A stretch of DNA of 64,000 nucleotides. Source: G963662675 sp963676845 (GTDB lineage Bacteria; Bacteroidota; Bacteroidia; Bacteroidales; Prolixibacteraceae). The translations under genes were made by a program, and so were the position numbers. The notes beneath the pieces are model-generated. The model was not told the DNA's origin, did not search any database, and saw only the letters and a program-made list of their open reading frames with translations. The stretch lies in contig CAXXKK010000021.1 in NCBI GenBank assembly GCA_963676845.2, forward strand, positions 43,388 to 107,387. The letters are read 5' to 3'. Shown piece by piece: positions 8,674 to 17,478 of this stretch; the stretch's first letter is position 1, and every line of letters begins with the position of its first letter.

Positions 8674-9858
8674 ATGCAGACAATTGATACTTTCAATTTT
8701 TCAGGGAAAAAGGCAATTATCCGTGTTGATTTCAACGTGCCTTTAAACGATAAATTCGAAATTACTGATGATACTCGTATCCGTGCAGCTTTACCTACTA
8801 TTAAAAAAGTTTTGGCTGATGGCGGTTCCGTAGTTCTTATGTCACACCTTGGTCGTCCAACTGACGGACCAGAAGATAGATTTTCATTGAAACATGTTAT
8901 TTCAAATCTTTCAGCTCATCTTGGTGTTGACGTGAAGTTTGTTGATGACTGCATTGGTGAAAAAGTTCTTGAAGCCAAAGCTGCTCTTCAGCCAGGTGAA
9001 GTTCTTCTTATGGAAAACCTTCGTTTCTACAAAGCAGAAAATAAAGATAAAGAAGCTATGCCAGGTTTCGCAAAACAACTTGCAGAAGGTTGTGACGTTT
9101 ACATCAACGATGCATTTGGTACTGCTCACCGTAGCCACGCTTCAACAGCTGTTATTGCTCAGTTTGTTGATGTAAAAATGCCTGGTTACCTACTTGACAA
9201 AGAAATCAAATTCTTGGGTGAAACTGTTGAAAACCCTGTTAAACCTTTCGTTGCTATCGTAGGTGGTGCTAAAGTTTCAGGTAAATTGGAAGTATTGAAA
9301 TCATTGATTGAAAAAGTAGATACAATTTTAATCGGTGGTGGTATGGCATATACTTTCCTTAAAGCTCAGGGACACGGGATTGGTGGTTCTTTGGTTGAAG
9401 AAGATCTTATTGATACAGCAAAACAAATTTTGACTGATGCTGAAGCAAAAGGAGTTAAATTCATGTTACCTGTTGACAACTTAGCTGCTGACAAATTTGC
9501 TGATGACGCAGACATTCAAGTTGTAGGTGTTGAAATTCCTGAAGGAAGAATGGCATTGGATATCGGTCCAAAAACAATCGAAGCTTATTCAGCAGAAATT
9601 GCAAGTGCAAAAACTGTTGTATGGAATGGTCCTATGGGATGTTTTGAAATGCCTAACTTCTCAAAAGGTACTTTCGGAGTTTGCCAGGCTGTTGCTGATT
9701 CTGATTCTATCTCTATTATTGGAGGTGGTGATTCAGTTGCTGCTGTAAACAAAAGTGGATTAGCTGACAAAATGAGCCACATCTCAACTGGGGGTGGTGC
9801 TTCTCTGGAATACTTAGAAGGAAAAGTTCTTCCAGGAGTAGCTGCAGTAAAAGGATAG
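8674..9858 (+). CDS. pgk: Phosphoglycerate kinase
   Basis: 394 residues, full length. Diagnostic segments are RVDFNVPLND, SHLGRPTDGPEDRFSL, the MENLRFYKAE loop, NDAFGTAHRSHAS, AIVGGAKVSGK and the nucleotide-binding glycine motif GGGDSVAAV near the C-terminus. The enzyme makes ATP and 3-phosphoglycerate from 1,3-bisphosphoglycerate and ADP in glycolysis. It is monocistronic by position: promoter-like element upstream and a strong terminator 27 bases after the stop. Codon use is richer in GC-ending and preferred codons than in neighbours, consistent with high expression. Confidence 0.98.
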   Translation: MQTIDTFNFSGKKAIIRVDFNVPLNDKFEITDDTRIRAALPTIKKVLADGGSVVLMSHLGRPTDGPEDRFSLKHVISNLSAHLGVDVKFVDDCIGEKVLEAKAALQPGEVLLMENLRFYKAENKDKEAMPGFAKQLAEGCDVYINDAFGTAHRSHASTAVIAQFVDVKMPGYLLDKEIKFLGETVENPVKPFVAIVGGAKVSGKLEVLKSLIEKVDTILIGGGMAYTFLKAQGHGIGGSLVEEDLIDTAKQILTDAEAKGVKFMLPVDNLAADKFADDADIQVVGVEIPEGRMALDIGPKTIEAYSAEIASAKTVVWNGPMGCFEMPNFSKGTFGVCQAVADSDSISIIGGGDSVAAVNKSGLADKMSHISTGGGASLEYLEGKVLPGVAAVKG

Positions 9859-9884
9859 TTAGAAAACACTCTTTTCTATAATAC

Positions 9885-9916
9885 AAGCCCGGAGGTTGAC
9901 CTTCGGGCTTTTTCTT
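9885..9916 (+). terminator. Rho-independent terminator of pgk
   Basis: The arms aagcccggaggt and accttcgggctt enclose a 2-base loop (tg), and the hairpin is followed by a T-rich run. Confidence 0.85.
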
Positions 9917-9944
9917 TTTAACTTTATTCTAAAATTCTTTAATT

Positions 9945-10367
9945 ATGAAATCGAAACAAGCTGTTGAGAACTTCAAAACAATGAATAGTACCCAGTCAGT
10001 CTTAACTGCTTTTTCAGAAGAACTGGGACTAGACAAAAAAACTGCACTTAAAATTGCTGCCGGATTTAGCAGTGGTTTGGGAAACGGAGGAACCTGCGGT
10101 GCTGTAACCGGGGCGTGTATGGTTATTAGTTTGCAAACAAAAACCGGGAAATCATTGCAGGAACAAAACAATATAGCGAAAAGAAAAATGCAACGCTTTA
10201 ACCAGCTTTTCCTTGAAAAATACGGATCACTTCAATGTAAATACTTACTGGGAACTGATATATCAACACCGGAAGGACTGGAAAAATCCCAACAACAAGA
10301 TCTTTTTAATAAGGTTTGTCCGTCACTTATTGAAACTGCATGTAAAATCATTGAAAACGAACTTTGA
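9945..10367 (+). CDS. C_GCAxxG_C_C family (putative redox-active) protein
   Basis: 140 residues. The family signature appears as GGTCGAVTGACMV (GTCGAxxGAC) with a later Cys (SLQCKYLLGTD) and KVCPSLIETACKIIE near the C-terminus. In most members the first Cys of the signature (C-GCAxxG) is part of a CC pair; here a Thr precedes the single Cys. The family is predicted to be redox-active and is often near thioredoxin or metal genes, but no reaction has been assigned. An AT-rich leader and an ATG at 9945 follow the pgk terminator. No signal peptide is visible, so it is cytoplasmic. Confidence 0.82.
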   Translation: MKSKQAVENFKTMNSTQSVLTAFSEELGLDKKTALKIAAGFSSGLGNGGTCGAVTGACMVISLQTKTGKSLQEQNNIAKRKMQRFNQLFLEKYGSLQCKYLLGTDISTPEGLEKSQQQDLFNKVCPSLIETACKIIENEL

Positions 10368-10377
10368 GAAACAAAAA

Positions 10378-10399
10378 AACCGTCCCAAATGGAACGGTT
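10378..10399. terminator. Bidirectional terminator between redox-motif gene and rpsP
   Basis: The nine-base arms aaccgtccc / ggaacggtt pair around a 4-base loop with one G-T pair. On the minus strand the hairpin is followed by seven T; on the plus strand by CTTTTATT. It serves two convergent genes. Confidence 0.8.
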
Positions 10400-10457
10400 C
10401 TTTTATTGATCGATATCTGTTAAAAATATTTTCTTCTTATTAACAGGCGACCTGAAA

Positions 10458-11039
10458 CTACTCAGCTTTTTCTTCTCCTTCAGCAGGAGTATCCTCTGCT
10501 GGTGCTTCTTCAGTAGCTCCTTCTTCAGCAGTTTCCTCTGCATTAGCTTCTGCTTCTGCAGCAGCGGCTTCAGCTTCTGCCTCTGCGGCTCTTTTGGCAA
10601 TTGTTTCTGCTCTCTCTGCGTTAATCTTAGCCTCTGCATCCAAACGAGCTTGTTTGTCAGCTTCAGTTTCTTTAGATAAACGGTCTTTTTTCGCCTGAAT
10701 TTTAGATTCTTTATCAGCTACCCAAGCTTTGAATCTTTTTTCAGCCTCTTCTTCCGAGAAAGCACCTTTTGCAACACCACCCTGAAGATGTTTCATATAC
10801 ATAACACCTTTGTAAGATAAAATAGCTCTTACAGTGTCTGTTGGTTGGGCACCTTTGTTCAGCCAGTTTAAAGCTTTATCAAAATCAAGATCGATCGTAG
10901 CAGGATTTGTATTTGGATTATAAGATCCAATCCTTTCAATGTAACGACCATCCCGTGGTGCCCTGCTATCAGCTATCACAATGTGATAGAATGCGTAACG
11001 TTTGCGACCTTGTCGCTGCAATCTGATTTTTGCTGGCAT
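10458..11039 (-). CDS. rpsP: 30S ribosomal protein S16 with long acidic/Ala-rich extension
   Basis: 193 residues. The first ~80 are canonical S16 (MPAKIRLQRQGRKRYAFYHI, DSRAPRDGRYIERIGSYNP). The family core is about 80-90 residues; here roughly 105 further residues follow. They form a charged helix-like stretch (KAWVADKESKIQAKKDRL) and then a tail of almost only Ala, Glu and Thr. Such tails are frequent on S16 in Bacteroidota but their function is not known. S16 binds 16S rRNA in the small-subunit body. The chosen ATG carries the invariant start of the family. Confidence 0.95.
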   Translation of the reverse strand: MPAKIRLQRQGRKRYAFYHIVIADSRAPRDGRYIERIGSYNPNTNPATIDLDFDKALNWLNKGAQPTDTVRAILSYKGVMYMKHLQGGVAKGAFSEEEAEKRFKAWVADKESKIQAKKDRLSKETEADKQARLDAEAKINAERAETIAKRAAEAEAEAAAAEAEANAEETAEEGATEEAPAEDTPAEGEEKAE

Positions 11040-11085
11040 TGAATTTTAATTTAAATTGATAAATAAAAATTGTAAAAATGTGGCG

Positions 11086-11093
11086 CAAAGATA
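11086..11093 (-). promoter_or_regulatory. Putative -7 element for rpsP
   Basis: On the minus strand it reads TATCTTTG (TAnnTTTG), 47 bases before the rpsP ATG, with TTG-containing sequence roughly 17-22 bases further upstream. Confidence 0.5.
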
Positions 11094-11156
11094 ATCTTTT
11101 ATTTCTGAATCAAAACAATACAAGTCTTTAAAAATCGATTACACAAATTTTCCTTT

Positions 11157-11164
11157 TACATTTG
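11157..11164 (+). promoter_or_regulatory. Putative -7 element for the 11236 lipoprotein gene
   Basis: TACATTTG (TAnnTTTG), 71 bases before the ATG. The -33 element is not convincing. Confidence 0.4.
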
Positions 11165-11235
11165 TGTGTACAATAGAAATAATTTTCAACAGTTATTATC
11201 ATATAGAATTTCTCAAATCATAAAACAAACACAAA

Positions 11236-11937
11236 ATGAAACGTCGATTAAACTTAGCAATAGCAGCACTAATTATTTCAATATTTGCATCCTGTGAAAG
11301 TGAAGATATTATACCTGTAGCTAGGGGTGATGCTTTCATTGTAACAAAAATTATAGACACAGATACTCTTTATGCACTTAGCCTCCATGCAAATGCAAAT
11401 GCGCCCATGGCAAGTGTAACTGCTACTTCGGAAGACGAAGACGATGGTATTTATACGCTAAGTCCTGACAATACAAACACCTATGATTTTTTCTACGAGC
11501 CGGAAGAAGAAGATTTTTCAACAGATATTCCAACAATCGGGGAATACAATTTTATTGCCAATTTTCAAACTGATGATGCAGATCTTTCAACTGATATACT
11601 TACGGATGATGTAATATATCCTGCAAAAGTAACAACCGTCTCTTTTGTTTCATCCATGTTAAATATAGAATGGGAAAACGATGATTCCATTGACACCTAT
11701 ATCATTGCATTATATAATGAAGATGGAAACATTATTTTCGCCAGTTCTCCCATGTCGGGTCAAAGTCATGATTATCAGATTTACGCAGACTTATATGGTT
11801 GGGCAAATAACATTGCGCCCACAGCTGGTTCTACTTACAAATTACAGGTAAATACCTATCAATATGAAGCTGGTAAAGTTGGGATCAACCTGCAAGCCAG
11901 ATCTATTTATGAAAAATCGATAATTTGGGAAGATTAA
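11236..11937 (+). CDS. Hypothetical lipoprotein
   Basis: 233 residues with an N-terminal hydrophobic segment and lipobox (IFASC, Cys at ~19), so it is probably anchored in a membrane facing the periplasm or surface. The mature part is acidic and beta-rich, with a Fibronectin-III-like look (WENDDSIDTYIIALYNEDGN, ending with LQARSIYEKSIIWED). No catalytic motif is recognised. It stands alone between divergent rpsP and prfB. The function is unknown. Confidence 0.8.
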   Translation: MKRRLNLAIAALIISIFASCESEDIIPVARGDAFIVTKIIDTDTLYALSLHANANAPMASVTATSEDEDDGIYTLSPDNTNTYDFFYEPEEEDFSTDIPTIGEYNFIANFQTDDADLSTDILTDDVIYPAKVTTVSFVSSMLNIEWENDDSIDTYIIALYNEDGNIIFASSPMSGQSHDYQIYADLYGWANNIAPTAGSTYKLQVNTYQYEAGKVGINLQARSIYEKSIIWED

Positions 11938-11963
11938 TTTTACGATATCCTGACCTTTTCGAA

Positions 11964-11994
11964 TTGAATAATCTGGTGGGTTTTCCTACTTTTG
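11964..11994 (+). promoter_or_regulatory. Bacteroidota-type promoter for prfB
   Basis: TTG at 11964-11966, a 20-base spacer, then TACTTTTG at 11987-11994: both elements at the consensus distance. The predicted transcript start is only ~15 bases before the ATG, giving a very short leader. Confidence 0.65.
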
Positions 11995-12016
11995 CATAAC
12001 ACATAAAGAGAAGGAC

Positions 12017-13109
12017 ATGATTTTAAAGGAGCAACTGAAAGAGCTTGCTGAGCGCCGGGATGCGCTGAGGAGGCATCTTTGACTACGATGCAAAATTAAT
12101 TCAACTACAAGAAGAAGAACTTAAAACTCAGGATCCAGACTTCTGGAATAACCCCAAAGAAGCTGAACAACAAATGAAAGCCATCCGCTCCATAAAAGTA
12201 TGGACTGAAGGTTTCAAAGAAGTGGATCAGGCGATGGAAGACCTGAATGTGCTTTTTGACTTTTTTGAAGAAGATGAAGCTTCCGAAGAGGACGTTACTG
12301 AGCAATTCGACAAAACGGATTCACTTATTGAGCAACTGGAATCGAAAAATATGCTTCAAAATGAAGAAGACAGATTGGGAGCTATTCTTCGGATCAATGC
12401 AGGCGCAGGTGGAACAGAAAGTAACGACTGGGCCAATATGTTGATGCGCATGTATCTTCGCTGGGGAGAAAAGGAAGGTTACAAAGTAAAAGTCTCAGAA
12501 TTTAACGAAGGAGACGAAGTCGGTGTAAAAAACTGCACTATCGAATTTGACGGTGAGTTTGCTTACGGTTATCTAAAAAGTGAGAATGGAGTACATCGAT
12601 TGGTTAGACTTTCCCCATTTAACGCACAAAACAAACGGATGACTTCATTCACCTCGGTATTTGTTGCTCCACTTATTGATGATACTATCGAAATTGAGAT
12701 AAACCCAGCAGACATTACCTGGGACACTTTTCGATCAGGAGGTGCTGGCGGACAAAATGTAAACAAAGTTGAGACAGGAGTTCGTCTACGACATGCTCCA
12801 ACTGGCATCATCATTGAAAATACCGAAAGCCGTTCACAACTAGGCAACAAAGAAAATGCCCTTCGTCTTTTAAAATCTCAGTTATACGAACTTGAACTGA
12901 GAAAGCGTCGGGAGTCTGTGGCCGAAATCGAATCTCAAAAGAAAAAAATTGAATGGGGATCACAGATACGCTCGTATGTTCTTCAACCTTACAAAATGGT
13001 AAAAGACCTCCGTACCGGACATGAAACAGGGAATGTGCAAGCAGTACTTGATGGAGAAATTGATGGTTTTATTAAGGCATACCTGATGGAATTTGGCAAT
13101 GAAAAATAA
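12017..13109 (+). CDS. prfB: Peptide chain release factor 2 (programmed +1 frameshift)
   Basis: The gene begins at ATG 12017, reads 21 codons to an in-frame TGA at 12080-12082, and continues in the +1 frame (skipping T12080) to 13109. The join gives a normal RF2 of about 363 residues. RF2-specific features are the SPF codon-recognition tripeptide (RLSPFNAQNKR) and the GGQ peptidyl-tRNA hydrolysis motif (SGGAGGQNVNKVETG). RF2 releases peptides at UGA and UAA. The internal UGA is recognised by RF2 itself, so low RF2 promotes frameshifting: an autoregulatory loop well known for this gene. The frame pieces before and after the shift both match the family, so this is not a sequencing error. Confidence 0.96.
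12068..12083 (+). promoter_or_regulatory. prfB programmed frameshift site
   Basis: AGGAGG, a 3-base spacer (CAT), then CTT TGA C: the same spacing and slippery sequence as in the well-studied bacterial prfB site, where the Shine-Dalgarno-like hexamer pushes the ribosome +1 at CUU UGA. Confidence 0.95.
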
Positions 13110-13698
13110 CCCTAAAATACGGTTGGCTACTCCTGAAGATGCTTCAGAAATACTTGAAATATATTCACCTTATATTGATACAGTTGTCACCTTTGAGGAA
13201 GAAGTTCCATCAATCCCGGACTTTCAGAAAAGAATTGCAGGAATACTGGAAGATTGTCCTTTTTTAGTATGTGAAATTGAAGGGGTGATTGTGGGTTATG
13301 CTTATGCCTCAACATATCGGGAACGCGCATCATACCGATGGAACAGAGAAATTTCTGTGTATATACGGGATGGATTTATGAGAAAAAGGATTGCACATGC
13401 ATTATATCATGCACTATTCAATATTCTTAAAAAACAAAACATTGCGAACCTGCTAGCCGTAATAACTCTACCCAATACAGGAAGTGTAGCATTACATGAA
13501 AGCATGGGGTTTAAGTCCTGTGCTGTTTTCAACAAAATTGGTTATAAACAAAACAAGTGGCATCAGGTTGGATGGTGGGAACTATTCCTTTTTGAAGAAA
13601 ACTGGATTCCCAAAGAAACTGTACCATTCCCTAAGCTTCAGGGGAGCATTAATCTTGATAAAATTTTAAAACAGGCAGCAACTTTAATTAAAACTTAG
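13093..13698 (+). CDS. GNAT acetyltransferase, phosphinothricin/Pat-like
   Basis: 201 residues of the GNAT fold: IRLATPEDASEILEIYSPYI, the TFEEEVPS segment typical of the Pat/MddA (L-amino acid N-acetyltransferase) branch, VGYAYASTYRERASYRW, a CoA-binding loop shifted to RDGFMRKRIAHALYHAL, and NIANLLAVITLPNTGSVALHE. Usual members are ~170 residues; this one has ~25 extra C-terminal residues. Substrate cannot be told: methionine derivatives or herbicide-like amino acids in relatives. It overlaps the end of prfB by 17 bases (an alternative ATG at 13099 overlaps by 11), suggesting translational coupling. Confidence 0.85.
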   Translation: MAMKNNPKIRLATPEDASEILEIYSPYIDTVVTFEEEVPSIPDFQKRIAGILEDCPFLVCEIEGVIVGYAYASTYRERASYRWNREISVYIRDGFMRKRIAHALYHALFNILKKQNIANLLAVITLPNTGSVALHESMGFKSCAVFNKIGYKQNKWHQVGWWELFLFEENWIPKETVPFPKLQGSINLDKILKQAATLIKT

Positions 13699-13754
13699 CT
13701 GTTTATTTTGAAAATTCCAGGATTAAAAAGTTAATTGCATACAAATAGATTACT

Positions 13755-15805
13755 ATGGAATATATAAACAGGGAAATAAGTTGGCTATCGTTTAATGCCA
13801 GAGTTTTACAAGAGGCCGAAGATCCACAGGTTCCTCTTTTTGAAAGACTTCGATTCATTGGTATCTTTTCCAACAACCTGGATGAATTTTTCCGGGTACG
13901 GGTTGCCTCTGTACGACGGATGGTTGATCTTGAAAGCGATGAAGTTCTGCTTGGAAATTTCACTCCAGAGAAACTGCATGAAGAAATTCAGGAAACAGTT
14001 GTTAGACACCAGCAAAAATCTCATGAAATCTACAACCAGATTATTGATGAGATGGGCAAAGAGGACATCTATATTCTAAATGAAAAAGACCTTTCATACG
14101 ATCAGGGGATATTTGTTAAGAGGTATTTTCACGAGAAGGTTCTTACCAACCTGGTTCCAATCATGTTGGACAAAGACTGCAAGTTCCCTTACCTACGGGA
14201 CAGATCTGTTTACCTGGCCATTAAGTTATCTAAGAAAACCAATCCTGAAAAATTTGCATATGCATTAATACGTGTTCCAAGCATCACTCTTTCGCGTTTT
14301 CTTGTTTTGCCAAAAGTCAACGGGAAACAATATGTCATTTTACTGGATGATGTAATCCGTTACTGCTTACCGGACATATTTGCCCTATTTAAATACGACA
14401 ATTATGAGGCCTACACTATTAAAGTAACCCCGGGATGCTGAGCTTAATCTGGATGACGACATTTCAAAAAGTTTCATACAAAAGATGGAGTTAAGCTTAA
14501 AACTTCGTAAAGTAGGGACACCTGTCCGGTTATTGTACGATCGTGATATTCCTGATGACATGTTCACCTTCATTGTTAAAAAGATGAAACTTGATCTGGA
14601 CGATACAGTTCCGGGAGCTCGTTACCACAATCATAAGGATTTCATGAACTTCCCTGAAATAGGGAAACCTCATCACTACTATAAAAAGCTTCCGCCTATT
14701 CGTCATAAGGATCTACATCCACGAAAAAGCATACTAAAAACCCTTAGGCAAAAAGATATTTTACTGCATTATCCTTATCAGAATTTCGGTCATTTCATCG
14801 ACCTCTTACGAGAAGCTGCCATCGATCCCAAAGTCAAAGAGATCGGGATAACCATATATCGGGTTGCAAACAACTCAAGAGTTGTCAACACATTACTAAA
14901 TGCCATTCGCAACGGTAAAAAAGTAACGGTTGTTATTGAATTACAGGCTCGTTTTGACGAAGAAGCCAACATATACTGGTCTAACAAACTTCAGGAAGAA
15001 GGAGCCCATGTCATTAATGGAGTACCAGGATTGAAAGTACACTCAAAAGTAGCCTGGATAAAGCGAAAAGAAAAAAATACGTACCGAAATTATGCCTATG
15101 TTGGAACTGGGAACTTCCATGAATCAACGGCTAAGGTTTATGGTGATGAAGGTTTGTTAACCTGCCGATCCCAGCATTGCTAACGAGGTGAAAAATTTAT
15201 TTAGCTTCTTCAAACAAAATTACCGAATCTACGATTATAAGAATCTTATTGTTAGTCCTTACCAGATGCGGGACTTCTTCACCCAAAAAATTAACCGGGA
15301 GATTGAGCATGTAAAAGGCCGGGCGAAGAGGACATCATGATCCTTAAAATGAATAGCCCTAATTGATCCGGACATGATGGATAAGATCTATGAGGCCGCC
15401 AAAGAAGGTGTAAAAATTCGTTTAATTGTACGTGGTATTTTTGGTTTACTTACTGAAGATGAAGAGATAACCAAAAACATTGAGGCAATAAGTATTGTTG
15501 ATAAATACCTGGAGCACTCCAGAATATTCCTCTTTGGAAATGGAGGGAAAGAAGAGCTTTTTATTTCCTCAGCTGACTGGATGCCAAGAAATTTAAACCG
15601 CAGGATTGAAGTTGCCTGTCCTATCTATAGTGATGAAATTAAAGAAGAGTTGAAAGAAATGCTAAAGATACAGCTTCGGGACAACACAAAATCTCGTATT
15701 CTGGACAATGCACTTTCAAACACCTACAACAGACCTGAAATAGAAACCAGGTTTCGTGCCCAGGAAGATTATTATCAATACATAAAAGAAAAACATTTAT
15801 TTACC
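13755..15805 (+). pseudogene. ppk1: Polyphosphate kinase 1, frameshifted at several points
   Basis: The reading-frame pieces together cover a full PPK1: N-terminal YINREISWLSFNARVLQEAED, the head domain ending near YCLPDIFALF, the catalytic KVHSKVAW motif (phospho-accepting His in the family) and SSADWMPRNLNRRIEV in the second phospholipase D-like domain. PPK1 reversibly makes polyphosphate from ATP at the inner membrane. Frame breaks: an extra C in the run 14428-14431 (restores KVTRDAELNLDDD), an extra C at ~15161 (restores LLTADPSIANE), at least one change in 15314-15330, and an extra C near 15357-15360 (restores MNSLIDPDMMDK). Several single-base gains in one conserved gene suggest sequence error over true decay, but the sequence alone cannot decide. 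The last frame has no stop and runs into arsC. Confidence 0.88.
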
Positions 15806-16189
15806 ATGAAAATATACCATAACCCACGTTGCTCAAAAAGCCGTGCAGGATTAAAATATCTCGAAGAAAATGACTACAAAACAGAGATTATTAATTATAT
15901 GAAAGATGGTATCTCTGAAGAAGAAATCCGTAATATTCTAAAAATTTCAAATATGAGTATTACCGATTTGATCCGGAAACAGGAAGATCTTTACAAAAAA
16001 GAATATAAAGACAAAGAACTTAGTGACGAAGAATGGGTTAAGATACTTTCCGAAAATCCACGATTGTTGCAACGACCGATTATTGTCAATGGGAAAAAAG
16101 CTGTTCTTGCACCAACCACCAGAAATAACTTGAAGAAGTTTTATAAATCTCATCACAATAAAATATCTATACCGGGAAGTTTGTATTGA
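15806..16189 (+). CDS. arsC: ArsC/Spx-family arsenate reductase-like protein
   Basis: From ATG 15806 the frame encodes 127 residues of the ArsC/YffB/Spx thioredoxin-fold family: YHNPRCSKSRAGLKYLEE with the catalytic Cys in the NPRCSKSR loop, then LIRKQEDLYKKEYKD, LQRPIIVNGKKAVLA (RPI anchor of the family) and the C-terminal helix. ArsC reduces arsenate using glutathione or glutaredoxin; many Bacteroidota paralogues have no proven substrate. The same open frame continues upstream into the C-terminus of ppk1, so as sequenced the two form one ORF; a separate start at 15806 fits the family's usual N-terminus. No ars operon partners are adjacent. Confidence 0.85.
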   Translation: MKIYHNPRCSKSRAGLKYLEENDYKTEIINYMKDGISEEEIRNILKISNMSITDLIRKQEDLYKKEYKDKELSDEEWVKILSENPRLLQRPIIVNGKKAVLAPTTRNNLKKFYKSHHNKISIPGSLY

Positions 16190-16197
16190 TCCAACGT

Positions 16198-17155
16198 TCA
16201 AACTTCACCGGTATTTTGTTGAATCATACATTTAAAATGCCCTCTGGGGCATTTTCTTTTTCCAATTTTAGAGCAAGGCTGGCATTTTAATCCTTCTACT
16301 TTCATACGTACAGATGCAGGATCGGACATGTAAGGATACATTCCCAAAATAGGAGTGGTGCTTCCCCAAAACGATAAAATTTTATTTTTATATGCAGCCG
16401 CAATATGCATAAGTCCGGTATCATTTGTAATAACAAGACGAGCGTCTTTCACAATTGATGCTGACTGTCCAATCGTAAGTTTATTACATAGATTCAACAC
16501 ATTTTCTCCTCCATTTCTCTGAATTACATCAGCGATCTCCAACTCATCTTTCCCTCCCAATAAGACAAAAGGGACATCACTGTTTTTAATATATTCCAAA
16601 TGCTTTTCAGCGGGTAAAGCGCTTTGTGTCATAACTTCCTGCTAAAACCAAAGCTACATAACCATCTGAAAATTGTTGTGGAAGTCTGTCGATAAAATCA
16701 TCTGAGTCCGAAATAAAAAAATCCAATCCTTTGCCATCATTCTTAATTCCCAAACCGGGAATAGCATCAAACATTCGATCAACAATATGCTTATTCGGCA
16801 TTGTATTAATCTTCAGATGAATCAGGAAAAATTTCCGAATATTTAATTTATTGAATGAAAAAGACTTTGCTCTCAACCTTTTCTTCACTATTAAGCTCCG
16901 AATATTTCGATGAAGATCAATAACATAGGTGAATTTTTCTTCCTGAAGAAATGGAATTACTTCATTCAATCTCTCTTCATACAAATGAACCTTATCAATA
17001 TAAGGATTTGAGGCTACCAGATCGGAATGCTTCTTTTTTGTGAGAAAGTGTACTTCTACATCTGGCATTTGCTGCTTAATACAGCGCACCACAGGACTTG
17101 TAAGGACAATATCCCCGATGGAGCTAAACCGTATGATAAGTACTTTTGTTTTCAA
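16198..17155 (-). pseudogene. GT9 heptosyltransferase-like glycosyltransferase, one frameshift
   Basis: Two overlapping frames join into one protein of ~318 residues: KTKVLIIRFSSIGDIVLTSP (GT9 N-terminus), FLTKKKHSDLVASNPYID, then LVITNDTGLMHIAAAYKN and SFWGSTTPILG (donor-binding GT9 motifs). The Cys-rich end (CQPCSKIGKRKCPRGHFKCM) is also common in Bacteroidota GT9 proteins. The family adds heptose or other sugars to LPS core at the cytoplasmic face. The break is one extra T in a TTT run at 16616-16618 (plus-strand AAA); removing it restores GSYDTKRLPAEKHLEY. The TTG at 17155 is the preferred start, because the upstream ATG at 17185 lies inside the atpC terminator. Confidence 0.85.
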
Positions 17156-17169
17156 TGTGCAAATAAAAA

Positions 17170-17193
17170 CCCTGAAGATAAACATCTTCAGGG
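17170..17193 (-). terminator. Terminator after atpC
   Basis: Ten-base perfect arms (ccctgaagat / atcttcaggg) with a 4-base loop; on the minus strand a GTTTTTATTT tract follows. It separates atpDC from the GT9 gene just downstream. Confidence 0.8.
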
Positions 17194-17218
17194 TATATAT
17201 AAAGTCAAATATTTCAAA

Positions 17219-17461
17219 TTAAGCAGACTCTGCTAAAACAATGATTTTATTATCTTTTGTTTCAACAACTCCACCCGATACATCCACAGAACTGGAATGA
17301 TCATCCATATCAACGTATCGAATTTTACCTTTTTCAAGAGTTGATATAATAGGGGCGTGGTTATTTAATATTTCAAATGCACCTTTTGAACCAGGCAGCT
17401 GAATTAATTTAACTTCCCCTGCAAAGACTTTTTTGTCTGGTGTAATTATTTCAAGAAACAT
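17219..17461 (-). CDS. atpC: F1 ATP synthase epsilon subunit (short form)
   Basis: 80 residues: FLEIITPDKKVFAGEVKLIQ, LPGSKGAFEILNNHAPIIS and a VSGGVVETKDNKIIVLAESA end. It contains only the N-terminal beta-sandwich; the C-terminal helical hairpin of longer epsilon subunits is absent, as usual in Bacteroidota. Epsilon links the central stalk to the c-ring. It is 17 bases after atpD in the same direction, and the pair is separate from the rest of the atp genes, which are not in this window. Confidence 0.95.
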   Translation of the reverse strand: MFLEIITPDKKVFAGEVKLIQLPGSKGAFEILNNHAPIISTLEKGKIRYVDMDDHSSSVDVSGGVVETKDNKIIVLAESA

Positions 17462-17478
17462 AAGCTATATTTTCCTGG

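Noticed and set aside
8939..9175. Frames antisense to or overlapping pgk
   Set aside because: Shadows of a highly conserved gene in other frames.
17155..17185. GT9 gene start at the upstream ATG (17185)
   Set aside because: This ATG lies within the terminator hairpin of atpC; TTG at 17155 begins the conserved KTKVLIIRFSSIGD region.
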